DNA of 64,000 nt from NCBI GenBank assembly GCA_964369665.1, contig CAYJFS010000003.1:1-64000 (forward strand), in the 5' to 3' direction. The notes under the pieces are model-generated. The model did no database searches, had not been told where the DNA came from, and worked only from the letters and a program-made list of their open reading frames with translations. Positions 35,116-44,687 of this stretch are shown piece by piece. The translations under genes and the position numbers were made by a program. The DNA comes from Bilophila sp964369665. Its GTDB lineage: Bacteria; Desulfobacterota; Desulfovibrionia; Desulfovibrionales; Desulfovibrionaceae. Each line of letters starts with the position of its first letter. Position 1 is the first letter of the stretch.

Positions 35116-35568
35116 TTAACCCTCCTCTTGCTTCCCTATATACTCAAGAATAGAAAAAATTTCAGACAATGGTGCTGCACCAGACACTATGGCCAGTAAA
35201 TCTCTAATGGATGTTGCTTGACGATATAAATATGCAATCTCGTTAAGTAATATTTCTGGACTTACACCAAGATCTACACTCTTTGATAAAAGAATAATAT
35301 CACTATTATCTAAACATACTGTAAAATTTTGACCATACATGCCTAAAGCATTCAAATGCATAAGTATATCAATTACAGTATAACGAGAAAGCCCTTTAAA
35401 CCAAAAAAAGTTCTCTAAATGAAAATCAATAACTATATATTTTTGAGGAACATATGTAACACGAGCAGGAAGCTCATTATCAAATAAAAGAGAAAAGTAT
35501 GTTTCTTCACTATGTTCAAGAACACCCATATCTGTAAGCTCTTGTACAAGTATTTGAAATGATTTCAT
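35116..35568 (-). CDS. Probable T3SS chaperone of the patatin protein
   Basis: About 150 residues from ATG 35568, which overlaps the upstream gene's stop (ATGA). The fold order fits CesT-type class I chaperones: N-terminal helix (SFQILVQELTDMGVL), strands (YFSLLFDNELPARVTYVPQKYIVIDFHLE), a central part, FTVCLDNSDIILLSKSVDLG, then a C-terminal helix (SPEILLNEIAYLYRQATSIRDLLAIV). It is acidic. It ends 7 bases before the phospholipase, whose ribosome site GGAGGG lies in its last codons. The pairing resembles exoU with its chaperone gene spcU, but no direct sequence match is claimed. Confidence 0.65.
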   Translation of the reverse strand: MKSFQILVQELTDMGVLEHSEETYFSLLFDNELPARVTYVPQKYIVIDFHLENFFWFKGLSRYTVIDILMHLNALGMYGQNFTVCLDNSDIILLSKSVDLGVSPEILLNEIAYLYRQATSIRDLLAIVSGAAPLSEIFSILEYIGKQEEG

Positions 35569-36029
35569 ATAGAAACCCACTTTTCACCCAAGCGTTTAAC
35601 AAGCATACTATCAAGATGATCTGTTTCATCGTCAGGCTCTAAATACTGCATAACAATACTATCAAGAAATTGTATCTTATTTTCAACAAACTGCTTGGAA
35701 TACTCATAACAGAAAAACTTCAGACCAAAGGCGTCCAAGCCATCTTCTGTTATCCATGAAGTACATAAAGTGGAAAAACGCCAAAGGGCAATCTGATTAA
35801 GGAGGTATTCTTGAAAATCTGATCTATCAGAGCCTTCCAGTATATGTTGCCTAGCAACAGCAACTAAACTATAGTTATCTATATCTGGAACAGCACGAAA
35901 AATAATATGCATATTTTTATCTGCAGAAATAGTCCACCTATAAAAATCCTCAGACTGTTTCTTCACATCATATAAAATAGTGCAAATAGATTCTGCTATA
36001 TTTTCAATATCATGATGTAATTGGTTCAT
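35565..36029 (-). CDS. Second small acidic protein of the effector cassette, possible chaperone
   Basis: 154 residues, first gene of the three-gene cassette. N-terminal helix (LHHDIENIAESICTILYDVKKQ), strands (YRWTISADKNMHIIFRAVPDIDNYSLVAVARQHI), then helical segments. It has the size and acidity of a class I chaperone, and its layout is similar to that of the next gene, though not closely so. It may help the same substrate as a heterodimer, or it may be a regulator. No known family was recognised with certainty. Confidence 0.5.
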   Translation of the reverse strand: MNQLHHDIENIAESICTILYDVKKQSEDFYRWTISADKNMHIIFRAVPDIDNYSLVAVARQHILEGSDRSDFQEYLLNQIALWRFSTLCTSWITEDGLDAFGLKFFCYEYSKQFVENKIQFLDSIVMQYLEPDDETDHLDSMLVKRLGEKWVSI

Positions 36030-37142
36030 AACTATGCCTTATAATACAAAAACTATAGTATGAAGGAATTTTTAATAACTTATAGAACATGTTGCTATAA
36101 ATAGATATTTATATTTTTTGTATATAAGTACTATTTAACTAAAAACAAAGGTAATTTATATTGATTGTATGTTAGACATTCATATTACATATGTATCAAA
36201 TAGTGATATAGTAAGGGAAAGAAGCTAAAGAATTGTTATAATAAAGATAATACAGGTACAAAACATGTCTAGTTACTATATAAAAAATAATAAAAATAAT
36301 TAATATAGTGCATATAATGCATTGATTTTATTAGAATATAAACACGTCTAATTTAGATATTCTTACTGTAATTGTTATACATTAGCTATACAAATTTTTG
36401 TAAAAAATTACAAAAAAATAATATACCACTACTTGTTACTAATATACCTAGATAACCTGCCTATTATGAATAAACTCACTACTCATACCAAGACATATGC
36501 TAGCTATATCTAAGTAAAATTTAGTAAAAGTATTTTTCTTTCTTATAAGAAACTAGCTTATATATAACATATATAAGCATATCCAACTGTTACTTTAAAT
36601 GTAACTTCCCTAGTACCAGATACTTATCCCATATTGTATTTACTAAGTGTGATAAAGACTCTATTTAAACTTAAAATATGGTATGTGTCTCTTTCTCTTT
36701 AAGACAAGCATACTTCTAGTAAAATTATTAATTTTTGAAAGCATATCTTTAAATTCAAACACACCCTTCTTTCTTAAATTCATAAACAAAATATTTTTAA
36801 AAGAATATATCTATAACCGTTACAGAACATTCTTTTTTCTGAAAAAATTTTAGCTATGACCTCTCATTATACATATATAACAAAACAAGAAACTCAAAAA
36901 TATTTAACCTAACAAAGACAATATTTTTATAGTATACATAATTTTATTGTTAAACAAAAAAATCATCTTTTTTTATCCCCAAAAAATATTCAGTGCTTTA
37001 TGGACTACTTGCTCAAAAAGAAATAGCAATGTATGTATAACTACCTATATTGTACCATAAACATGCCTGAAAAAACTAAAAAAAGGTGATTAGTCGCCCA
37101 AACACCTAATTAACTTATGTATATCATACATAATATGACATA
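36030..37142. other. Non-coding AT-rich region of 1.1 kb
   Basis: No gene, tRNA or recognised RNA is visible on either strand. It lies upstream of both the effector cassette (minus) and the large membrane protein (plus), so it should contain two promoters. The only clear structure is the inverted repeat at 37115-37133 and a small AGGTG / CACCT pairing near 37084-37106. Confidence 0.5.
37115..37133. repeat. Operator-like perfect inverted repeat
   Basis: TTATGTAT, ATC, ATACATAA: eight bases perfectly repeated in inverse orientation around three bases, ten bases before the first possible start codon of the large sensor-like gene. Its size and place fit a repressor or activator site, or a 5'-end RNA hairpin. 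Confidence 0.5.
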
Positions 37143-40100
37143 ATGATATTAATGAACCATATGTGTATACACCAAATTAAACAATACAAACTTAGTCAAC
37201 AACATAAATATATCTCTTTCTACCCAATATTTATCTATACATTTTCCATTTTACTGTTAACATTAATCATACATACTATCATTCCAACAGCAACATACGC
37301 TCAAGAAAAAGAACAAACGTATAACCTAGAGGCTATAGATAAATATAAAGCCTTTCCTAATATTACATTAAATAGAGTAGTACCCTCTCTAGATTGGTTT
37401 TTAGATCCCTCAGGGCAGATTACCATTGAACAGGTCCTTTCACCAGCTATCCAACGCTCCTTTTCTTCCTTTTTATTTACAAAACTTCCAAAGCAAGAAG
37501 GCACATTTTGGTTCCGCTTCACAATAGACTCTACAACAAGACTTAAACTTCCTGAGCTTATCCTTGATCTTAATAAGCGTGTACCAGGACAGTTTCCTGG
37601 AAAACCTAAAGTTTGGATATCTTCTATGGGTTCAGAAAAAAGTAAACCATTAGAAGTATTAAATGAAAATATATTTCCTATTAAATATTCTGGTTCAGAA
37701 ATTATAGACGTTTATATACAAATGCCAGGTGCACCAGGATTTGGTTTTAAACCAATACTTTTATCAAGTCAGTATTTTTTAAATATCTATACCTTTGCAA
37801 CAAAAGCTATATATTTTCTTCTATTAACTACAGCTATTGTATGCATTGCTAGGGGTATTATAGAAAAACAAGAGTGGCGTATCTGGTCTACACTCTATAT
37901 TGGTGCTATTTTTATAAATATCTTATGGGGATTACCACAAACACCAAAAGGAGCTCTAACTATTTTAGATATGCCTGGATTACTTGCACCAGGTATAGCC
38001 TTATTTGCCCTAGCACATATTGGTAGATGTCTTATGCAAACAAGACATATTTCTTCCATATTAGACACACAGCTTGTAGTATCAGCACTTCCTGGAATTG
38101 TCTTATCTATAATACCACTCTTTCCAGGCTATCTTTGGACACTACCATTCCTCTCTATATGGCCACTCATAGCTATTATACTTTTACCAACAACAATATT
38201 TGCAGTAACACAAAAGATAAAAAAATCAAAAACAGTCCTACTTATCTATATACTACTTCTATTAAGCCTCTTGCCACTTGCTATTCCAATAGCAATTATA
38301 CCACAAATACTATCACCAGAAATTATCAATATACTATCGCTATTATTTCTTAGTAGCAGCTGTACCGTATTAGCACTAACAACAAACCCAAAACCACTCT
38401 TTACTTCTGTACGAAAAAGGTTCTCTCAATATAATAAAAAGATGCTAACAACCTTTCAATCAGAACAGACAGCTAATAATACCTTTAAAAATGAAGACAC
38501 TTCAGACCTTGAAAAACTTGAACAAAAACTTCAACTATCGCTCAACCGTATTCTTAAAGAATTGGCCAATCTTAATACATCATTTCGTTCAACATCATTA
38601 AAGCAACATATTGAAAATATTGAAAATACAGCAGAATACCTTAATCATGTTATTAATGATGCACCTGAACTTCTTATTTCTAAGACACACCCAGAAGAAG
38701 AAATTTTTGACTTAACACAGCTCATGCTGACAATCCATAATGCTATAGAACAAGAAGCTGAAGCAAAAAATCTTGCACTATCATGGTTTATTGCACCACA
38801 TCTTTCCAAACAATATAGAGGTAATCGACTACAACTTACTCAATCTCTTTACCTTCTTACAGAAAATGCTGTCCAATCTACATCCAAAGGTCTTCTACAA
38901 TTACGTGTACAACGTGTTGCTGAAAGCACAAATCCTGGCCATCTACTTTTCACTATTTCTGTTATTGGAAAAAGTATGCCACAGATTAATCGTAACTCAC
39001 TGGCCCTTATTCATGTATGGGAACTTGTTCATACAACTGGAGGTACACTTAGTATAACAAGCGGACCAAAAGAAACAACTATTTCTTTTAGTACTCAACT
39101 TGTAGCACTACAAACAGAATTCATCTCTCAGGCTTCTCAAACACAACATATCTCTTCAAACCAAATTCAACGAATTATTATTGCAGATAATCTTTCACAA
39201 CAAAGGCAACTTTTAACCTACTATCTTGATGATCTTCCTTATGAAATTATTGAATCTAAGAATTCTAATGATATCTATGAAACATATAAAAATACTCTAA
39301 GTTCGTTACTTATTTTAGGCCCAGATATACCAGATAATGATATTATAGAAACTATTGGACAAATTCGTGTCTTTGAAGGAGAACATAATTTCCCACCAAT
39401 ACCTATTTTAGCACTATGTAAATTAGATGTTCAAGCTGAAAATCTTATCCGTATAGGTTGTACTCATACCCTACTTGAACCTATCTCCCGTAAAGAACTT
39501 AGGCGTTTAGTCCTTCGACTTGTGCCTGTAAGCCAACGTGTTCAATCTATTTTTAATATAACAGAAAAAACATCATCCCAAAACAATACTACAATTTTTC
39601 CACATGTAGCATCTACCTTGTATACAACCAATCATCACTATACAACGAGTAAAAATATAAACGATGGTACAACACAAGACCTTGATGAAAAGACAGTACA
39701 ACACATGCTTCTTCATGATTTTCAACAAACTAGCGATATTGAACCCTTACAGAGCTCCCTAGAAAATTCAGCAACACATAGAGAGAAAAAACAAAGTCCT
39801 TCTATAAAATATCCACCCTTAGAAGAACCATCTATTCATATCAAGAATAAAGCAGAACACTTATATACAGAAAAACAAGAAAAGGACCATCAACAAAAAA
39901 CCAAAGGAAATCTTGTCACAAATAAAGAAAAAATACCTAAAAAATCTACTTTACAAAAAAATAAAACATCACTTCCACTATTAGATATCATAGATATTAC
40001 TGTTCAGAATTCAGAAGAAGCATCAATAAACCAAACCAACTTTTTAGAAAAAACTCCTGTGTCATCAACTATTCAAGAAGATAAAAGAACTACTACTCAA

Positions 40101-40451
40101 AAAGAAGAAAGCCTAGATAAAACAATGCTTAACATGGAGAACTTATTCAGTTCAACATTGAAGTTTATAAAAGGTCAGAACATATCGGAAGAGCATAAGG
40201 AACTTTTCAGTGAACTAAACTTAACACTACACCTACTCCAACATGCGCTAAGCTCAAAACAATCTGAAAATCTTACAGTATTTCCACAGGTAATAATAAA
40301 TCTTGCTGAGCAACTACAACTCTCTACTATTGTAAATATCTCTAAACGCATTATAGATGCTATTAATGCTCAAGAACATACATTAATAGAAGAACTTGTT
40401 TCAGATATGACTATTGCACTAGAGGAAAATAAGTCTAGCTTTATGTTATAA
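37143..40451 (+). CDS. Membrane hybrid sensor-kinase homologue lacking phosphotransfer residues
   Basis: 1102 residues. Signal sequence (cleavage near TATYA, residue 53), a periplasmic sensory domain about 60-205, and about seven membrane helices (215-425) as in 7TM-DISM sensors. A kinase core follows (450-650), then a receiver-like domain (665-790), a 200-residue polar linker and a helical C-terminus. The kinase H-box aligns as QKLQLSLN, with Gln461 where HExRTPLN has His. The DxGxG ATP motif reads VIGKSMP. In the receiver, Gly726 replaces the phospho-acceptor Asp (LLILGPDIP) and LEP replaces the KP motif. The C-terminal helical part lacks the Hpt HxxKG. The frame is unbroken, so the protein is probably a maintained scaffold or signalling pseudo-enzyme. 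Three start codons lie within the first seven codons; none has a clear ribosome site. Confidence 0.75.
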   Translation: MILMNHMCIHQIKQYKLSQQHKYISFYPIFIYTFSILLLTLIIHTIIPTATYAQEKEQTYNLEAIDKYKAFPNITLNRVVPSLDWFLDPSGQITIEQVLSPAIQRSFSSFLFTKLPKQEGTFWFRFTIDSTTRLKLPELILDLNKRVPGQFPGKPKVWISSMGSEKSKPLEVLNENIFPIKYSGSEIIDVYIQMPGAPGFGFKPILLSSQYFLNIYTFATKAIYFLLLTTAIVCIARGIIEKQEWRIWSTLYIGAIFINILWGLPQTPKGALTILDMPGLLAPGIALFALAHIGRCLMQTRHISSILDTQLVVSALPGIVLSIIPLFPGYLWTLPFLSIWPLIAIILLPTTIFAVTQKIKKSKTVLLIYILLLLSLLPLAIPIAIIPQILSPEIINILSLLFLSSSCTVLALTTNPKPLFTSVRKRFSQYNKKMLTTFQSEQTANNTFKNEDTSDLEKLEQKLQLSLNRILKELANLNTSFRSTSLKQHIENIENTAEYLNHVINDAPELLISKTHPEEEIFDLTQLMLTIHNAIEQEAEAKNLALSWFIAPHLSKQYRGNRLQLTQSLYLLTENAVQSTSKGLLQLRVQRVAESTNPGHLLFTISVIGKSMPQINRNSLALIHVWELVHTTGGTLSITSGPKETTISFSTQLVALQTEFISQASQTQHISSNQIQRIIIADNLSQQRQLLTYYLDDLPYEIIESKNSNDIYETYKNTLSSLLILGPDIPDNDIIETIGQIRVFEGEHNFPPIPILALCKLDVQAENLIRIGCTHTLLEPISRKELRRLVLRLVPVSQRVQSIFNITEKTSSQNNTTIFPHVASTLYTTNHHYTTSKNINDGTTQDLDEKTVQHMLLHDFQQTSDIEPLQSSLENSATHREKKQSPSIKYPPLEEPSIHIKNKAEHLYTEKQEKDHQQKTKGNLVTNKEKIPKKSTLQKNKTSLPLLDIIDITVQNSEEASINQTNFLEKTPVSSTIQEDKRTTTQKEESLDKTMLNMENLFSSTLKFIKGQNISEEHKELFSELNLTLHLLQHALSSKQSENLTVFPQVIINLAEQLQLSTIVNISKRIIDAINAQEHTLIEELVSDMTIALEENKSSFML

Positions 40452-40535
40452 AGATCTTCTTTTCTCTATAAAAATAACTTCTACATATGTAGCTTGAATA
40501 TATTCAATAATATCTATTATATACATGCTATTACA

Positions 40536-40961
40536 CTAATAGTGATCAAGCACTTCTATCTCAAAAGTAAGCTCCTCTCCTGCAAAAGGATGGTTAGCAT
40601 CAAGCACAATAATATCTTCATTAATATCTACTATATGAGCTTCCATCATACCGTTATCTGTTTCTACCTGAAAAATCATACCAACCTCTGGAGTAACATC
40701 TTTAGGTAATGTACTTTTGTGCACTTGAATAATTAAATCTTCATAGTGTTCTCCATAGCCTTCTTCAGCAGGAATAGTAACAATATATTTATCACCTTTC
40801 TCCCTTCCCTTTAATGAGTATTCAAAACCTTTAATGTGCTTATCTTCACCTACAACTATTTTTAATGGTTGTGTATTATTATGTGATGAATCAAAAATGT
40901 CTCCATTTGCAATTCGTCCAGTATACTGGACTGTAACGGTATCTCCAATCTTTATAGCCAT
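40536..40961 (-). CDS. FKBP-type peptidyl-prolyl isomerase, SlyD/SlpA-like
   Basis: 141 residues. The FKBP core is interrupted by an insert-in-flap domain as in SlyD. VTVQYTGRIANGDIFDSS and IKGFEYSLKGREKGDKYIVTIPAEEGYGEH come first, then the flap with LPKDVTPEVGMIFQVETDNGM, and finally LDANHPFAGEELTFEIEVL. The His-rich metal-binding tail of enteric SlyD is missing. Such proteins speed proline isomerisation and act as folding helpers in the cytoplasm. Transcribed singly, convergent with the sensor-like gene and divergent from lysA. Confidence 0.92.
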   Translation of the reverse strand: MAIKIGDTVTVQYTGRIANGDIFDSSHNNTQPLKIVVGEDKHIKGFEYSLKGREKGDKYIVTIPAEEGYGEHYEDLIIQVHKSTLPKDVTPEVGMIFQVETDNGMMEAHIVDINEDIIVLDANHPFAGEELTFEIEVLDHY

Positions 40962-41079
40962 AAAAGACTCCTTGTAGATGTATCTATACTATGATAGAAT
41001 TCTTTATTACAAAAATATGTTTATAATAAACATACCATCAACTTCTTCTCCAGTCTTAATAAAATTAAGGTTCATCAAA

Positions 41080-42342
41080 ATGCAAAATGTACGTTCTACC
41101 TATACAGACTCTATATGTTTCTTTGGTAAAACAAGCCCTCATGAACTTATAGAAACATATGGTTCACCTTTATATGTTTATAATGAAAAAATATTACGTC
41201 AAAGATGTAAAGAACTCATTTCATTATCTTCCTATCCAGGCTTTTTTGTTAATTATTCTGTTAAGGCAAATAGTAACCCACACCTACTTTCCATTATTAA
41301 AGATGAAGGGTGTATTGTGGATGCAATGTCACCAGGAGAACTTTATATTAATCAACAGGCTGGATTTACTTCTGATCAAATTCTTTATGTATGTAATAAT
41401 GTTTCATCAAATGAACTTCAAAATGCTATTGATAATAATATTCTTATAAGTTTAGACTCTCTTTCTCAACTTGAATCCTATGGAAAAATTAATCCTTATA
41501 GTGAAGTTATGATCCGTATTAACCCTGGGAAAGGAGCAGGGCATAACAAAAAGGTTATCACTGCAGGTAATGAAACTAAATTTGGTATTAATCCTGAAGA
41601 AATTGATAATGTAAAAAAACTATTAAAGCAATATCACTTAACAATTATTGGTATAAACCAACATATTGGCTCGTTATTTTTAGATTCAGAAGTATATCTT
41701 AGTTCTAGTAACTTTTTACTACAACTTATAGAAAAAAATATAGACATTCTATCACAAATTGAAATTATTAATTTGGGTGGAGGATTTGGTATCCCTTATA
41801 AAAAGTATGAAGATCAACCAGCACTTAATATTAAAGAACTATCTGAGAAACTCCATACACTCATCACAACTTGGTCAAAGAAAACAGCCTATGAAGGACG
41901 CTTTTATATTGAACCAGGCAGGTATCTTGTTGCAGAAAGTGGACTTTTACTTGGAACTGTCCATGCCACTAAAAATAATGGTGACATACGTTATGTTGGT
42001 ACAGATATAGGCTTTAATGTCCTTATGCGCCCTGTATTGTATAATTCACACCATGACATTGAAGTATATAGAAAAAATGGTTCACCTGAATTAAAGCTTA
42101 TACCACAAACCGTTGTTGGGAATATCTGTGAATCAGGTGATATTCTTGCAAGTCAACGTCCTTTACCTCTTATTTGCAAAGACGATATTATTGGTGTACT
42201 CGATGCAGGCGCTTATGGTTTTTCTATGTCATCCAATTATAACAATCGTCTTAAACCTGCCGAAGTACTTATTCAGACAAATGGAACACATACATGTATC
42301 CGTAAACGAGAAGAACTTGAACATCTTATACAAGGAACCTAA
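41080..42342 (+). CDS. lysA: Diaminopimelate decarboxylase LysA
   Basis: About 420 residues from ATG 41080 (AAGG ten bases upstream); a longer reading from 40978 adds an unlikely hydrophobic leader. The PLP-binding Lys is in FVNYSVKANSNPHLL. The glycine loop reads NLGGGFGIPY, substrate residues are in EPGRYLVAESG, and the second-subunit motif is GNICESGDILAS with DAGAYGFSMSSNYN. It makes lysine from meso-diaminopimelate, the last step of the pathway. No other lysine gene is adjacent. The similar carboxynorspermidine decarboxylases lack this CESGD context. Confidence 0.93.
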   Translation: MQNVRSTYTDSICFFGKTSPHELIETYGSPLYVYNEKILRQRCKELISLSSYPGFFVNYSVKANSNPHLLSIIKDEGCIVDAMSPGELYINQQAGFTSDQILYVCNNVSSNELQNAIDNNILISLDSLSQLESYGKINPYSEVMIRINPGKGAGHNKKVITAGNETKFGINPEEIDNVKKLLKQYHLTIIGINQHIGSLFLDSEVYLSSSNFLLQLIEKNIDILSQIEIINLGGGFGIPYKKYEDQPALNIKELSEKLHTLITTWSKKTAYEGRFYIEPGRYLVAESGLLLGTVHATKNNGDIRYVGTDIGFNVLMRPVLYNSHHDIEVYRKNGSPELKLIPQTVVGNICESGDILASQRPLPLICKDDIIGVLDAGAYGFSMSSNYNNRLKPAEVLIQTNGTHTCIRKREELEHLIQGT

Positions 42343-42585
42343 ATTTCAATATGTACTTTTCCTGTAAAAACAACAAACAGATACTCTTTACTACTTATAT
42401 ATTGCTTCCTAGTATTGAATTTTCTTATAAGAAATGTTAGTGTATAAAAATAGTAAACAGTTTCATGCTATTATCATCTAATAAAGATGACACTTTATCA
42501 AAAAATTTGTAGTCTCAAACAGTAATAACATAAACATGTTATAATCTAGCATTAGTACTCATTCATTAAGGTAGTTGTTTATATT

Positions 42586-43704
42586 ATGTATAATATTTAT
42601 TTTTTATCATCTATAGTTACTTTCTTTTTATTACTCTCACCTATAAATGCATATTCAGAAAACAAATCTGTAAAAGTACCACAAACGGTAGAAGATGCTC
42701 TAACAGAACTCTTAAAAGCTACTTCACCAAAAGCTGTATTACCCCCTACATCAGTGCTTGATACTATCTTACATTTTATTTCTTCAGATATCCAAACAAC
42801 TCAACCTATTAAGCTTACAACTCGTGATTATGGAAAAGGTATTTTGTATAAAAATACTATCCAAATACCATTTTCTATATTAATCCAGTATATGCTTAAC
42901 ACAAATGTACCTGGTGAAACAATTTATCCTACAAGCATTCGCAGGAATGCATGGATGAACAACAGTGAAATCATAACAAAAAATACTGCTTTTTTAAATG
43001 CAACACTACCACCTAAAGAAACAATATTTTCTAAAGGTACTGAATATGAAGAAATAACACCAGATATATCAAGCGGCTGTTATTATAGCTACACTTTAGA
43101 TAGACTTTTTATATTATATAATTTTAACAATAGGGCTGTATTATTTTCTATTGCTTTTATGCCTAAAAAATCTTCTGTTGGTCTTAGAGGTGTTGTTATT
43201 AATGATAAACAATGGTTATATGTTTATACTCCTACTGTAGGTACAAACTTGTCCATGTTAACATGGGCAGAAACATATATGTATGGATCTGCAACAGTTT
43301 CAATTTATGCTCAAAGACCAAATAGTAATAATACAGATCTCTATATGTTTAGATGGACAAATGCAGGATGGTCAGGCATGAATGTTGTTACACATAAACA
43401 TATTACTGATGGAGTATCTCGATTTGTTACTGGTTTGAAACAAGTTATAGAATCTTCTAATAGACCTTCTGTACAAAAAATTACTGAAAAAAATAGTACA
43501 TTAAAAACATTAGAGCTTCCTCAGCTGCAAAAAGAACTTATGCCCTTTGCTGAAGAACTCTCAAGTGCTAAAAACTCAGAACTTTCAAATAAAATATTTC
43601 AAAATGTTCTTAAAGGTGGCATCTACCCAACCACCTTAACAAAAGAAAACGCTATTGCTGAGCTACTTAAACTTTATATTAAAAATGAACTTAAAACCAA
43701 ATAG
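42586..43704 (+). CDS. Secreted hypothetical protein
   Basis: 372 residues, not recognised. A signal peptide is clear (hydrophobic core FLSSIVTFFLLLSPINAYS, cleavage near residue 24). The mature part mixes strands and Tyr/Asn-rich turns (GCYYSYTLDRLFILYNFNNRAVLFSIAFMP, KQWLYVYTPTVGTNLSMLTWAETYMYG) and ends in a helical, charged region. No catalytic motif is evident. One Cys remains in the mature chain. It is probably periplasmic or exported. The next gene, 70 bases on, is also unrecognised. Confidence 0.7.
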   Translation: MYNIYFLSSIVTFFLLLSPINAYSENKSVKVPQTVEDALTELLKATSPKAVLPPTSVLDTILHFISSDIQTTQPIKLTTRDYGKGILYKNTIQIPFSILIQYMLNTNVPGETIYPTSIRRNAWMNNSEIITKNTAFLNATLPPKETIFSKGTEYEEITPDISSGCYYSYTLDRLFILYNFNNRAVLFSIAFMPKKSSVGLRGVVINDKQWLYVYTPTVGTNLSMLTWAETYMYGSATVSIYAQRPNSNNTDLYMFRWTNAGWSGMNVVTHKHITDGVSRFVTGLKQVIESSNRPSVQKITEKNSTLKTLELPQLQKELMPFAEELSSAKNSELSNKIFQNVLKGGIYPTTLTKENAIAELLKLYIKNELKTK

Positions 43705-43774
43705 CCAAATCGTTTTCTATAAACAACATGAACTATAAATAAAACATACTATCCTTTATTTTCATAAAAACATA

Positions 43775-44632
43775 ATGGTTCTAAATTACAAAGAAATAAT
43801 ACCCTATCTTCCTGAAGCTCTTGAACATAAACAAATTGCAGATACATATCTTTTAAAAAACTATGAAAAACTTTCTCACCAAGAACGTGTTTGGATTAAA
43901 TCTACTTTAGCCTTAAATGAAAGCCTTTATACACCATTTTTAGGAGATATATCATATTCTTTAATTCATAAAAATGCTGGATTTCAAATAAAAAAATACT
44001 CAAAACCTGCTATATGGACTATTTTGCTCCTAGATAAACACTATGCTTCAGCACCACGTCTTGCTGCAGCAATTATGACAGCTCGACTTGCAAATATACA
44101 AAATATCCTTGCTGTATGGATAGAAACCAACAAAGATATTACCCCTACAGACATCTCACAAAATATCTTTGCAACCTTAGAACTTTCAGGTATTGAAACC
44201 TCTTTAATTCTTACCACTACAGAACTAACGACTCTTATTAACTACCTAAAAACTTATGGGCAAGGAAGAATTCTTTACTTCCCTGATGAAGTATTAACTT
44301 CAAAAAAAATACTCCCAGAAACAATACCTTATTGGCAAGACACAATAAAACCTTGCTTATTAATACATCCTTGTATAAATATTGACATGAAAATATTAGA
44401 ATGGGCCCACCCTAATGCTCTGATTCACTATATGAAAGAACCCTTCCATAAGATTCAAAATATTGATGCTCTTTACTGTTTACCCCAGCAAGAACATATC
44501 TACAGTGAATATTCTACTCCACGAATTTTCGGGCCTGGCCTTGAAGCATACTGGTTTCATCCAAATCTTCTGCTATCATTTTTTATTGAAGAACTATGGA
44601 GCACAACGCTTTTACATGAAGAAAACCAATAA
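43775..44632 (+). CDS. Hypothetical protein, weakly histidinol-dehydrogenase-like
   Basis: 285 residues, cytoplasmic. The middle section (IWTILLLDKHYASAPRLAAAIMTARLANIQNILAVWIE) followed by a strand-helix alternation (ETSLILTTTELTTLINYL, GRILYFPDEV) looks like a Rossmann-type domain. It recalls the first nucleotide-binding half of histidinol dehydrogenase, but it is much shorter than that enzyme (about 430 residues) and lacks its Zn ligands in context. The function is unknown. It starts 70 bases after the secreted protein and ends 55 bases before the MFS transporter. Confidence 0.6.
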   Translation: MVLNYKEIIPYLPEALEHKQIADTYLLKNYEKLSHQERVWIKSTLALNESLYTPFLGDISYSLIHKNAGFQIKKYSKPAIWTILLLDKHYASAPRLAAAIMTARLANIQNILAVWIETNKDITPTDISQNIFATLELSGIETSLILTTTELTTLINYLKTYGQGRILYFPDEVLTSKKILPETIPYWQDTIKPCLLIHPCINIDMKILEWAHPNALIHYMKEPFHKIQNIDALYCLPQQEHIYSEYSTPRIFGPGLEAYWFHPNLLLSFFIEELWSTTLLHEENQ

Positions 44633-44687
44633 ACCAGATAACAGGAAATCCATTGCCAAATAAAATATTTACTGTCAATATACATAG

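Noticed and set aside
36030..37142. Hidden gene or CRISPR array in the long AT-rich gap
   Set aside because: No evenly spaced repeats and no open frame of credible composition on either strand.
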